A DNA stretch of 64,000 nt from Ustilaginoidea virens (taxonomy: Eukaryota > Ascomycota > Sordariomycetes > Hypocreales > Clavicipitaceae), in contig NC_057318.1 of the NCBI RefSeq assembly GCF_000687475.1, forward strand, positions 5,022,001-5,086,000, written 5' to 3'. The notes under the pieces were generated by a model. That model ran no database searches and had not been told where the DNA came from. It worked only from the letters and a program-made list of their open reading frames with translations. Below are positions 47,134-58,407 of this stretch, one piece after another; positions within the stretch are counted from its first letter, which is position 1, and each line of letters begins with the position of its first letter. A program made the translations under genes and the position numbers.

Positions 47134-48405
47134 CTAGGCCGTGTCGCCTCCCCATCCAAAGCTCCGGTTCACCACCCCCATGGCGTCCATGGCTTCCATG
47201 CCGGCCGCCTCTCGCTGGCCACCGCCGCCGCCTTGCCCGGCCCTCGTCCTCTCCAGATCCCCCTGGTCGAGCGTGCCTCTCCTCCTCTCCAGCATGGCCC
47301 GCTGCACCGTCCCCGCCCACATGGCGTACCACTGCTCCTCGCTCATGGACGCGTACTTTCTCCTGCCCGGCACGGCCGTCGCCTCGCTCAGGCTCCAGTC
47401 CGCCCTCACCGTCTCCCAGCGCTTCGTGGCCAGCAGCAGGTACGGCCAGGTGAACACAAAGAGGAGGCTGAAGACGAACACCATGGAGATCCACCGCGTC
47501 AGGCGCCACCGGTTGACGGCGACGTCGCTGTACACGTGGACGTGGGAGTGGCGGACGGGGAACGCAACGTCCACCCGGCCCCGGTAGTTGGTGGCCCTGA
47601 CGAGGCCCTCCAGCCGCCGGCGCAGCAGGTCCCAGTCGTACCCCTGCACGCGGCGCTCCACGGTGAAGCACCTCAACCTCGCGCGCGACGCGCAGTACCG
47701 TCGGCACCACTCCCGCAGCCCGGGCACGCCCTCCTCGGGCGCGCCGCCGCCGCTGCCGCCGAACCCGGGAGCCCGCGTGGCAAAGACGGTGCCCCGGCGC
47801 ACCTTTTCGAAGTTGCCGGCCGTGCTGACGCTCCTCCAGGCCCGGGCGGACCGGATGTCCGCGTACAAGAGGTGCGTCAGCTCGATTTCGATTTCAAAGT
47901 CGGTGACGCGCCTCGTCTCGCGGTTCTTGTCGCTGCCGGAGCCCGAGCGCTCCATGTGCGTGCCCAGCATGCGGACAAAGGGCCGCGGCGGAACCGCGGA
48001 CAAGCGGTCCACGAGGCCGGCCAGGCGGTCTGGATCGCGGTCCAGTCGCGCGTCGACAAAGTACGCGTGCACGTCGTCTTGTCGAAACGGGCGCTCGTCG
48101 TCGTCGTCGTCGCGGTGGTGTTGAGGATGTCGGGGCATCAGGGGGTCAAACACGCCCTCTGCATCGTTGCTGAACTCCTCGTGGTCCGTGTACAGCGGCG
48201 GGAGGTCGTCGTCGTCGTCGTCGTCGTCGTCGTTTGCCAGCTCTCGGTCAAACAAGTGTCCGTGGGGGGAGGGAGCGCGGTGATGGGTAGGGAAGGGCGA
48301 GGAGCCGAGGGAGATGGAGGCAGCAGATTCGCCGAGGTGGGACGGCGTGGAGGAATGCGAGCCGACGGCTGCGTCGCCCGTGGCCGATGGCTCCGGTTTT
48401 CCCAT
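47134..48405 (-). CDS. Conserved fungal membrane protein of unknown function
   Basis: Single exon, 423 residues from the ATG at 48405; the frame stays open upstream but has no earlier ATG. The N-terminal third is disordered, with two poly-Asp runs encoded by GTC triplet runs. It is followed by DVHAYFVDARLDRDPDRL, FVRMLGTHMERSG, a TDFEIEIELTHLLY segment, RRGTVFATRAPG, WCRRYCASRARLRCFTVERR and GLVRATNYRGRVDVAFP. A strong membrane segment WISMVFVFSLLFVFTWPYLLLATKRW lies in the C-terminal third (listed here as WISMVFVFSLLFV plus FTWPYLLL). The C-terminus is basic and Gly-rich. I recall the same arrangement in uncharacterised proteins of many filamentous ascomycetes but know no function. The motif RRYC with nearby Cys residues could be structural. 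Neighbours on the same strand do not suggest a pathway. Confidence 0.8.
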   Translation of the reverse strand: MGKPEPSATGDAAVGSHSSTPSHLGESAASISLGSSPFPTHHRAPSPHGHLFDRELANDDDDDDDDDLPPLYTDHEEFSNDAEGVFDPLMPRHPQHHRDDDDDERPFRQDDVHAYFVDARLDRDPDRLAGLVDRLSAVPPRPFVRMLGTHMERSGSGSDKNRETRRVTDFEIEIELTHLLYADIRSARAWRSVSTAGNFEKVRRGTVFATRAPGFGGSGGGAPEEGVPGLREWCRRYCASRARLRCFTVERRVQGYDWDLLRRRLEGLVRATNYRGRVDVAFPVRHSHVHVYSDVAVNRWRLTRWISMVFVFSLLFVFTWPYLLLATKRWETVRADWSLSEATAVPGRRKYASMSEEQWYAMWAGTVQRAMLERRRGTLDQGDLERTRAGQGGGGGQREAAGMEAMDAMGVVNRSFGWGGDTA

Positions 48406-48535
48406 GCCAAACACGCCCGCGGTGATGAGAGGTTTGTCGGAGATGTCGCAGACAAAGGGCGGGCGGGCGGAAGTAGTAAAAAAGAAAGGGTCGGTCGCAG
48501 AGTCGGGGCCACAGGCAAGACCAGTCGACACGGAT

Positions 48536-48613
48536 GAAGATGGAGACACACGAAGATGGACAAACGTAGATGGACACACGAAGATGGACAGACGTAGATG
48601 GACACACGAAGAG
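48536..48613. repeat. 28-base minisatellite upstream of the membrane-protein gene
   Basis: About 2.7 copies of a unit containing GATGGACACACGAA and GATGGACAGACGTA, located 130-210 bases upstream of the start codon at 48405, so possibly in the promoter or 5' leader. Confidence 0.8.
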
Positions 48614-48664
48614 GGAGGGGGAGCCGCTCGCTCATGGATCCAGAAACTCCCCAGCGGTTGGCCA

Positions 48665-48695
48665 AGCTGAGCTGAGCTGAGCTGAGCTGAGCTGA
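48665..48695. repeat. (GAGCT)n repeat
   Basis: Six tandem AGCTG/GAGCT units. AGCT is self-complementary, so either strand can fold on itself. Confidence 0.9.
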
Positions 48696-49012
48696 CACAT
48701 CCATAATGGCTGCTCCGTCCTCCCTCCCTACAGCTGCTGCCTCGCTTCAATACCACCCCAGCCGTCTCCCCCGTATTTCCTCGGTTTCTGTTCCCTCGTC
48801 CTGACTTGAACGCAGGGCATTTGATGCACGCAGGGTCAGCCGTCAGCCGTCAGCCGTCAGCACAAGCTTGGAACTTGGGGCTCCGAAACCCCGCTCTCGT
48901 CAGCTGAGCTGTACTGTACCAGTACATGCCACCCCGCCTGTACCCCGCTTTTGCCAAGGCTGGCTTGGCTGACAGCTGCCGCCCAGGCTGTCTGCCAGAC
49001 GAGGGCCCCCCA

Positions 49013-49051
49013 GCGCCTGCGCCTGCGCCTGCGCCTGCGCCTGCGCCTGCG
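49013..49051. repeat. (GCGCCT)n hexanucleotide repeat
   Basis: About six copies of GCGCCT in intergenic sequence; a simple GC-rich repeat. Confidence 0.9.
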
Positions 49052-49695
49052 TGCCCGCTTAGGTGCGGGATACTTCCATGTTCCGAGGTGAAGTCTGGTT
49101 CAGGATTCGTAGGGCTGAGCCAGCGGGTGACCATCACATCACCGGGTGTCGATTGGCTCTAAAGCGTGACGCCACACTTGTATATGACGTTATTGGGCTT
49201 CATTTACTGCGCTACCAGCACTCCGTAGAGTCCATAGTCTTGCACCATGACGCCACATCATGTGTGACTTTATTAGGCTTCATATACTGTGATTTGCAGA
49301 GTACCTAGATACCTAGGTACCTCTTACTACCTTGGTACCCAGCACTGCGCTGTATGGACTGCAGTCACACCCGTCATCAGTCTCTCTGCCTCTTGCAATC
49401 ATCTCTATGAATAATACTCCCGTGAATACTCCAATGCGCATGCATATAATCCAAACAGAGGTAATAAAAAAAACAAGACGAAAAAAAGAAACAAGTAACA
49501 AGCACAGCCTAGACTGCCATCGCTGTGACACGCAAGCCATCACGGATCCCCCCCCCCCCCCCCCCAACCACTCCAAGTCACCATGCTTTTTTTCTTCTTT
49601 CCTTTTTAAAAAAAAAAAAAAGGGAAAAAAAGGGACGCCTCGCCAGAGAACTTGCTGCTGCCCTTACCCTCTCTCCGTTTTCATCCTGGCCCCCA

Positions 49696-52600
49696 TCAGG
49701 AGTCGCTCACATCCACGAGCTTATCCTCGTCCCACTTCTTCTTCGCCGTCTTGACCAGCACGTCGAGCTCGCCGCTCATCTCGCACATGCTGTAAAACTG
49801 CCCCTCTTGGTCTCTGATGAGTTCCCACGGATGTCCAAACTGCTTCACCTCCCCGTGGTCCAGGACCAGCACCTTGTCGTAGTCCGCAATCGTTTGCAAG
49901 CGATGGGCGATCGTGATGACGGTGCCTGTGAGCTCGCGGATCGTTCCTTGAATCTTGGCGTCCGTGTTGTAGTCGATGGATGCCGTGGCCTCGTCCATCA
50001 CCAGCAGAGTCGGCTTCTTGAGCATGGCTCGTGCCAGGCACAGCAGCTGTCGTTGGCCCTGGGATAGGTTCGAGCCCGACTCGGCCACTGGCGACGACAG
50101 GTCCAAGAAGACGTTCTTGTTCGTCATCACGGAAGGCGCCGGGGAGCTCGTCGCTTTTGATCCCGGCGTGGCCGCGTTTGCCGGCGTAGCCGAGCTGGTC
50201 CAAGATTCGCCCGGTTCGATGAGCTGAACCCGGCGAAGCGCCTCAAACACCTCGTCATCCGTGTACTGGTCAAAGGGGTCGAGGTTTGAGCGGATCGTCC
50301 CCGTAAACAGCGTTGGATCCTGGGGCACAATCGTGATTTTCTCCCGCAAGTCACGCAAGCCAATCTCTCCAATGGTCACGCCGTCAATCAGGATCCGACC
50401 CTTCTCAGCCTCGAGCGCCCGGAAGATGGCCAGCGCCAACGAACTCTTGCCAGCACCGGTCCGCCCAACAATGCCCACCTTCTCCCTGGCGTTGATCTTG
50501 AGGCTGATGCTCTTGAGCACCGGGTCCAGATCTTTCCGATAACGGGTGCTGTAGTCGACAAACTCGACGTTTCCCTTGTCCGGCCACGACTCGGGAGGTC
50601 GGTTCTTCTCCACCACAGGCTCGGCTTCCTGTTCCAGCTCGAGGTACTCCTTGACACGCTCCATCGCGTTCATGTTTTGTTCGTTCATCCCGTACAACCG
50701 TACGAGCCAGAGCACGTTCTCGGTAAAGTTCATGGCGTAGCTCAGAGAGATGCCCGCAGCGCCAGCGTCGATCTTGCCCAGACTCAGAATGATGAAGAGC
50801 CCTGCCGAGAAAGACACCATGTTGCCCAGCAAGTCGGCCCGGAACGCGAGCCATCTGTTACAGGCCCACAAGTACAGAAACGGCCGGTTTTGCGTGTTGA
50901 CCTTGGCCAGGTTGTCGCGGATAAATCGCCGCTCGTCGCCGTAAGCTCGGATCGTGGTCATGCCACTCAACGTCTCGCCAAACTGCTGGAACAGAGGGCT
51001 GCGCTGCACAGACTCGAGCCGTTTCAGGTCGCGCGAGGCGCGAAGATAGAACGCGGCCACAAAGTAGAAGATGGCTGCGATCAAGGCGGCAGCAATCAAG
51101 AATCCGGGCGTGATGTATGCTATGAGCACAATGGTGATCAAAAGAGACAAGGCGCACGACATGACGCCAATGGCGGTGGCGGCGATTTCTTGATCTACCG
51201 CCTCGAGGTCCTTGCTGAACCGGTTCATCAGCTGACCGAGCGGCGTCACGTCGAAAAACTTGAACTTGGCTCGGGTGACGGCGCATATGAGCCGGTCATG
51301 CAGCTTCCTGGACGCCGTGAGAGAGCCGTAGAAGATCCAGACATCGCGGACAAAGGCGGCAAAGGCACCGAGAACGCCAATCACGGCCAGCCCAAGCAGG
51401 TAGTAGGCGACGTTGACAGACGGGCTTGCCAGTGCGGACAGGGGCATTTGCCAGTCCGCCTTGGCCCCGGCGGACGGGCCGGGAATGGTGCTGCTGCCAC
51501 CTAGGCGAGCGATGGAGGCCCAGGAGCCCTTGGAGAATGCCTCAGCGCCATAAGAGTGGGACAATGAACCTAGGGCAACCGCGGTTTCTTCCCGGACGTA
51601 CTGGTTCGCCCACTGCCTCACCCAGACGTTGGTTGCGACCGTCGCCAGTTGCTGGAGGTTGAAGACGATGACGGCCAGAACCCAAAACCACCAGGGTCCC
51701 ATGGATCGCATGTAGACCTTCATCACGGGCCATTTGACCGCACCGGACGCCTTGCTCTCATCCATGGCATCCGCTTGAGGCTTTTTTACCTTGTCCTTCT
51801 TGGAAGCAGTGCTGCCATTTGGGGAATCGCCGCTGCTGTTGACCACGGTCCCCTCCTCGCCAACGCTCGACGGCACCCGTGAAGGCACTCGCGAAGCGGC
51901 CCGGGAGCCCGACGAAGAAGCGGGGCGCGACTTCTGGATCTCTTCGCCCAACAGTCCGGAGGCGACAACGGCTTGTGCGGACCCCTGGCAGGCCACCCGG
52001 CCATTGTCCAGGAAGACGACGTAGTCTGCCGCGGGGACGCAGAGAGCCACATTGTGCGTGACAAGAATGCACGTTCTGTTGCCCATTAGCGGACCGCGTA
52101 TGCAGTTGGTGAAGATCCATTGAGCGGTGTGAGAGTCGACGGCACTTAAGCAGTCGTCCATCAGAACATGAGCCGAGTTGGAGTAGAGAGCGCGGGCCAG
52201 GGAGATGCGCTGTTTTTGACCGCCGGAAAGCGTGATGCCCTTTTCTCCAACCAGGGTCTCGTCACCGTGGTCCAGAATCTCCAGGTCACGCTCCAGTGCG
52301 CAAGCGACAATGACTTCTCGGTACCGTTTCGGGTTATATGGCGCGGCAAACAGGATATTCTCGCGGATATTCGCATTGACAAGCCAGGCAGACTGCGCAA
52401 CGTAGGCGATGGTGTCGGCCAGTCCCGTTTCCGGATCAGGCCTGACGTCTTCTCGGCTGCGACCGCCGGGGCAATGCACCCTACCATTCATGAGCGTCAT
52501 TTCACCCAAAAGGCCCATTAGCATGGATGATTTGCCGCTTCCAGTGCTGCCTGCAATGATGTTTAGCTTTCCGATCTGGAAGTCAACATTCAAATCCAGA

Positions 52601-54927
52601 AGCCGGAAAGCCCTCGACCCATCTTCGGCGACAGTGTCCCTGCCGCCCCAAATCAGGGTCGCGTCCTTGAACCCAATGCGCTTCACACCACACTCGTCGA
52701 CGTTGTCCTCTCCTAGCTGCTCGTACTTTTCGGTTTCGGCCTCGTTCAAGAATTCTTCCACGCGGTCGATGGAGACCTTGGCTTCCTGGACGTGGGCAAA
52801 CATGTCACCGAGTTGGTCAAGAGGAACTCTGAGAAGCATAAAGAGGGAGATGGCTGTGAAGGCGATGGAAGGGTAAAGCGGCTTTTTTTCGATGAGCGTG
52901 TATACGAGGAACGAGAAGAAGGTGATGAGGACCGGGACAGAGTTCCAGATGGCCACTGCGCAAGCCCAGAGGGTGAACCGTGACCGCAGGGCCTTGAGCT
53001 CGGCTTCTCGCTTCTCATCAATGATGCGCCCAAAGCGTTCCTCCCATGCAAAATACTTGATGATTCGAATGTTTTGAAGGACTTCGTTGGTGACATTGAT
53101 TCGCTTGTCAGTGGCGGCCATGATGTTCTTGGAGGTGATGTTGAATCCTTTGGCAAGGAAATAGTTTACGGGAAGCAAGAAGACCATGACGACCAGACCT
53201 GGGATGGCGCTCAACCCCATAACCTGCCACAGCAGGACGACGGAAACCACAAGCTGCATGGGGGCAGACGCGCAAAGGAAGTGCAGGTATGCCGTAACCT
53301 CCGAGACTTTGAAGCTGTCGACAGACATGAGGTTGATGATGGTCCCCAGGTTGGCCTGGTCGTCCTCGACGGCAGGCTTGTTGTTGTTGTCGTCATTGGC
53401 GCCGCTAGCCGACTCAGCATCACTGGACCCGGCGCTTTGGTTCTTGTTGCGCTTCCTCAGGCCCAAAGCGCCCCTTAATTTCTTGGCAAGCGTGTTCTCG
53501 TTGCCGGATTCTTCGCCGTGCTTGGCTTTGGCGGCTTTGCCATCCAAGAGAACCTTGTCCTTGCCGGCTGCAGCCTTCCGCCGAAGGGCCTTGGCATAGA
53601 TGTCACCGATGATGATGGCGCGGATTCTGATGCAGATCCTCCGCCCAGTCCACAGAGCCGCGTTGTCGGCATAAGATCGAATAGTGTCGAGGACCGGGAG
53701 GCCAATAACATATAGCCAGAGGACGTTGATGGGTGCACGGTCGGGTTGCTCGACGTATTCGAGAATAGCCTTCAAGAGGAGGGTTGGGGCAAAGGTGAAC
53801 AGACCAGAAACGAAGGCCATGAAGCACTGAAAAAGCAGCATGCGCTTAAAGGTTTTGAGCATGTGCCAGGCGAGACTGCCAGTCCTCCTCAGTTGGCGGT
53901 AATCGGCAATGACGGCGGCGGCTTTGTCTTTGGGCAGCAAATTCCAGACGTCGTTGATCTCGATCGTTTTTTTCCAGCCCTTGTACACAATGGCGTCGAC
54001 CCAGGAGAACGTGGCCAAGGAGAAGAGGCTGGCCAGTGGCTCTTTTGAAGGCTCGATTCCATCCTCCCACTCCATCAAGACAGTCTTGTTTCCCTTTCTC
54101 ATGGTGGCAGCGAGCGCAAAAAGCAAGGAAACCAGTCCAAACTCGCTACAGCTTAGAGCTTGCACCAGCTTTGAGCTGGGGTGGATGAGGGCAGAGCGGA
54201 AAACGACGAGTTGGAAGACCCAGCTCGAACCGTAGATGCTGGCGGTGTGGTTCCAGAGATGGGGGATTCGCCATTTCGTACCGCCAAGGAGCAGCCGCAG
54301 GGAAGCCAGGACGAGAGCGTAGATCCAAGTGACAATGCCGGCGATGGCTGCAAATCGTCCAGCAGGACCATATGCGCCCTTGATCAAGGCAACTACATTG
54401 ATGGCAACCAGCCCGATGATGGCGAGCTCTTCAACAACCTGGCAGGCTCGCTGTCCAAGGGGCGCATCAGCTTCGACTACAGATCCTCTACTGATGGTCT
54501 TGGCCAGGGCTAGTCGGCCGTCGTGGATCTCGAGGTCTGCGTCAGCCTCGCTGTCCTGGCCATCGTCGTCCACGGCGGCATCAGGGGGCAGGGCGGTATG
54601 GTCGGTTCTGACGGGTGTGTACCCTCTGGGATGGCCAGAGAAAAGCAAGCGACTAGCGTTGGACCAGACCAGACGGATAAAGGATACTACAATGACGGCC
54701 AAAGGAAAAAGAACTTTGAGGTAGCTGCATGGAGGCACCAGCGTTAGCAAATTTTGTCTGGTTCCGTACGGAGTAGACAGACGAATTACAGCAGAACACG
54801 ACTGGGTTGGGTTTTGTTGGTACTGGAAGCAGATGGGTAAAATCCCATGTCAGACGTACTCTTGCTGAAAACACAAGGTGAGGTCATCGACCCTCCACAA
54901 TGGCCAAGAACATTGGGCAAATCCCAT
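49696..54927 (-). CDS. ABCC-subfamily ABC transporter (MRP/Ybt1-like)
   Basis: Two exons, 54860-54927 and 49696-54724; 1698 residues. Exon 1 (MGFAQCSWPLWRVDDLTLCFQQ) joins in phase to DYLKVLFPLAV; without it the long frame has no ATG. Full ABCC layout: an N-terminal hydrophobic TMD0, TMD1 starting near LFSLATFSWVDAIV, NBD1, TMD2, NBD2. NBD1 has Walker A GSTGSGKSS (from residue 748), signature LSGGQKQRISLARAL and Walker B VLMDDCLSAVD, where Asp replaces the catalytic Glu as is usual in this subfamily. NBD2 has GRTGAGKSS (from 1443), LSQGQRQLLCLARAM and LLVMDEATASID, so it is the likely hydrolytic site. A charged insert (LRGALGLRKRNKNQ and a following Asn/Asp-rich stretch) in TMD1 resembles fungal Ybt1/bile-acid-type transporters of the vacuole; the substrate is unknown. 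Intron 1 contains a TACGGAGTA motif on the + strand. Confidence 0.94.
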
Positions 54928-57900
54928 GGTCGAACAGGAAAGGCCTTGTTTGATTGCCGGGAGGCCAAGTTTAGCTCTCTTGGAAAGGCGGAAGCACGCA
55001 CGCACCTGCACCCACCGAAGGCTTTGCAGAAGGTGGTGGTGGCGGTGGTGGTGGGAGGAGGAGAGATGACGGGAGCTTTGCCCGCGCTGGACTCGGGACT
55101 CGAACTCGAACTCGAACTCGGTTTGCGACGCTAGAGCAATGAGGTTTCAATGGCTGGTATTTGTGTGCCTGTGCGTGATTGCGTGAGTGGGAGCGCGCGA
55201 ATGAGTGTTGAGTGGTTGGAGCGGCGAGAGAGACGGGCGGATCGAGGTAAGTCTGGTCTGGTCGTTCGTCTGGTATGTTGCTATGTATGTATCAGCAGGC
55301 ACGCGCCAGGTTCTCGGGCTCGCGGAGGGGCGGGCGGAGGGGAATTGGCCGGCTGGAACTCGGTAGTATTCTAAAGGACCGAGAGCCGCGGCCGAGAGAG
55401 ACAGAGACAGACAGGGCTGCGTGGTAACTGCTGGCTGTTTCAAAGGTTGGTCAAAATAAATAAATCTGCACCTGCACATGTTGTGCCCAGGACGCGTGGG
55501 GGCTGGAGCCTGTAGGGGCTGGAGCCTGGCGGCGGCAACAGTGGCCCACGGGGCTCACTCAGGCCACCAATTGGGTCGAATTGAACCAGTCTCCATTCGG
55601 ACATGCGGCAGGGCGCGGAGGGGGGGGGGACTTCCGGGACTAACCAGGAAAATGGCCGAGCAGAAGAAGAAGCTTTGGATGGATGTTTGTTTTGTTTCCT
55701 CTTGGCAGGTCACCCGACCGACTTCGAGAGGTCGGACCAGACTGGATGGAATGGAATGCACAGGGATTCCTGCACAATTGTTGGCCTGTTTTCCGCTTTC
55801 CGTTTTTCCGTATCCGCTTGGTGTGATGTGATGCCTACACGTTTGCTGTCCAGCAAACGGCAAACGGCTAGGCTGCGAGGCTGGAAATTCGGAGTCGATG
55901 AGCAGCCAGGGCCAGCTTTAACGAAGCCCAGGACAGGACGGTGGGGGTAAAAACGGGGCCGAGGAGAAAGCCCCGACCGAGAGTGCCAGATGGAGGACAA
56001 AGGGTGGGGGTGCGGGGGGGGGAGCGCGCGGGCGCAAGAGAGAGAGAGAGAGAGAGAAAGAAAGCACCCAAGTTTCGTAAAAAAAAAAAAAAAGAAAAAA
56101 AAAGAAAAGAATAAAACCTGCAAAACTCAGCAATTCCTCGGGGGGGGAGCAGCGGGTAGATAGATGATATGGGTTTTGCCTCGCCCTTTTTTCCAAGTCT
56201 GAAAACAGAAGCCGACACTGTACTCTGCCGCCAAAAACTCTTCCTCCAGCCTCGACTAACCTGACCTGGCGCTGGTCTCGTTCTGCCCCGCCGCCCTGTC
56301 AGATGTTCCTTGCCGCCCAGAGGCTGGCTTATCTTGGGAGCCAGGCTGCTAGCTTAGTGGACCAGCTCTGACGGATCTGTGATCAATTCGGTCTCAGAGT
56401 CACAGGCCGTGCTCGTGCTGTATTGTGGTTGGTGGGGGGGAGGGGGGGGGCCTACCCCTGTCGAACCTCTGGGTGGCGCTCTGCACAGAGTTCCAAATCA
56501 ACCAGAGGCATCAGAGAGGCTCACTGCAAAGCAGCGGTGCCCTTGGTTTCCCTTTTTTTCTCGCCTTTTTCCCTTATTCCCAGGCCGGCAGAGTGACCGT
56601 GACGATGCGCTTCAGAATTCGTCGTCTGATGTGTCAGGGTCCATCTATCTCACTTTTCGTCAACAATTGTTTTGCGCAGAGGTCGGCTCTCCAAAGCATT
56701 TGATACACGTCAACTGCCTACCAAGGTAAGGTAAGGTAGTTGGCCATTCTCCTTGAGCCCAGGCATTTGCTGGTCAACCAGCGGCAGTGGCAGGTTCAAA
56801 ATGCTGGGGCCTGGCCGGTGAAGAAGCAAGTCATAGTCGAGGCAATGATCGTCATAAGTCAGCCACGCCAACCCCAGCGCTGACCTACCTAATTAATGTA
56901 GGTCAACTGCCTCCGTACAAGTTTTGCCGACTTCCCGGCGCCTCCTTCCCCCCCCTATACCCCAAACCCCAGATTGCTCCAGTCCCTATGACTCTCCGCA
57001 CAAAGGGAAAGAAGGCAAACATGAAGCCATCGCGACTTCTTTGATCCTGTCCATCACCGGAGCTTCATCGCATGTCCCAATTGCCATGTCCCCATACCGC
57101 ACGCGCATCGTCTTCAGCCTGTGTTCAACCTGCAGACCCGGCCGCCGGCTGACAGCTTTGACCAGACTAGACTAGACTAGACTATACTAGACTAGACTAG
57201 ACTATACCTATACTAGCCTGGCTGGCTGGCTGGTCGGCCCGCACCTCGAGCTTCAACAACGTGCCCAACGCGCTCTTCAACCAAGAGAACTCCAAGTCAT
57301 CCCAAGACATAAGACATGGCCATTCGGGCCATTGATTGATGGCATGCCATCAACCAATAAAAGACACCCGCCTTTCTCATAGTGACTCATACACGGCCAG
57401 CAGTCACCATGACCCGGCCCAATGGGACGCCCTGTTCGTGTGGAGCTTCAGAGCTTACCCGGTTCAACCATCAAATCAACAGCTGGCAATTGGTCAATTG
57501 ATGACATCGTACCATGTGTCCTGCTGCCTCGGAATGGTACCCCTCGTTGTCTGCACAGTTGTCCGCACAGTGCAAGGTTCAACCTGCATCCGCACCTCCA
57601 GCACAAACCTTTTGCATTGTGTGCAGAGATTCACCGTCTCGTTGCACTCGCCGTGTGAGTCGTGACTGTTCACAACTCCCCATGTGCGCCACCTCCACCA
57701 AGTCGCGTCCAGGTGATGGACCATGATGCAAAGCTGACAGCTGACAGCAATCCCCTCGAGGGGGGCAGTTCACACGCACATCTCCCCCGAATGCTCGTTC
57801 TATGGCTCGAGTCTGATACCCTACCCTACCCTGGAGCTGCCTTTACATTATGAAAATCGTACCGACTAGGCAACGACATCTCCATTTTTCACAACACGGT

Positions 57901-58407
57901 TCATCATGTCGAGGACAAGCTGTGAAGTGGTGACTGCATCAAGACGCCAGACCAGACAGAAAGCATCGCCATGAAGAATCCGCATATTCTATTTTCACTT
58001 TTATTAACCGTCATTCGAGTAAAGGCTACCATGACCCAAGAAAACAACAGAATCATTTGACCTGCTTCGCCAGATGCCATGTCCAATTTTGTAATCATCT
58101 CATGTACATCCCAGACTCCCACGATTTTTCCTTGATTTACAAAGCAACGTTCAGAAAAGAGTCAAAAAGAGCTGGGAGGGTTGCCTCCCTTCTTTCCGTA
58201 TATTTATGAGATACCCCCCACTGCTGCAGTCGCGGTGTTTTTTTTTCGTTCGTGACATGACAATGTTGTACATAAACGACCCTGCCCCTTCTTATGACCA
58301 GTCCCAGAAAATCGAGCTGACAATGGCACAGACAGAGCAATTGGAAACCAAATTGCTTGACGCATTTGTTTTTTTTTTCTTCGTAGAGAATCGCAACATT
58401 TCGCAAC
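54928..58407. other. Gene-free spacer of about 3.5 kb
   Basis: Lies between the ABC transporter start and the Sec61 stop. It holds GGTGGT units near 55032-55056, CGAACT repeats near 55100-55120, (GA)n near 56037-56057, A runs near 56080-56105, an ACTAG array (57164-57217) and poly-T at 58219-58227 and 58369-58379. The left end should contain the transporter promoter. No gene is seen on either strand. Confidence 0.6.
57164..57217. repeat. (ACTAG)n pentanucleotide repeat
   Basis: About ten imperfect ACTAG units, some as ACTAT, followed by four CTGG units. Confidence 0.88.

Larger units (their letters stand above)
48406..49695. other. Intergenic region with several minisatellites
   Basis: About 1.3 kb between minus-strand genes. 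It contains the 28-base and GAGCT repeats just upstream of the membrane-protein gene, a GCCTGC array (49013-49051), GCCGTCA triplication at 48840-48858, two similar 90-base segments near 49170 and 49245 sharing TGACGCCACA and TTATTGGGCTTCAT-like sequence, TACCTAGGTACCT near 49308-49321, and C/A runs at 49550-49625. No gene is seen. Confidence 0.55.

Noticed and set aside
47083..48537. Plus-strand frame of 484 codons
   Set aside because: Antisense to the conserved membrane protein, rich in Pro/Ala/Val and valine runs that mirror the poly-Asp tracts.
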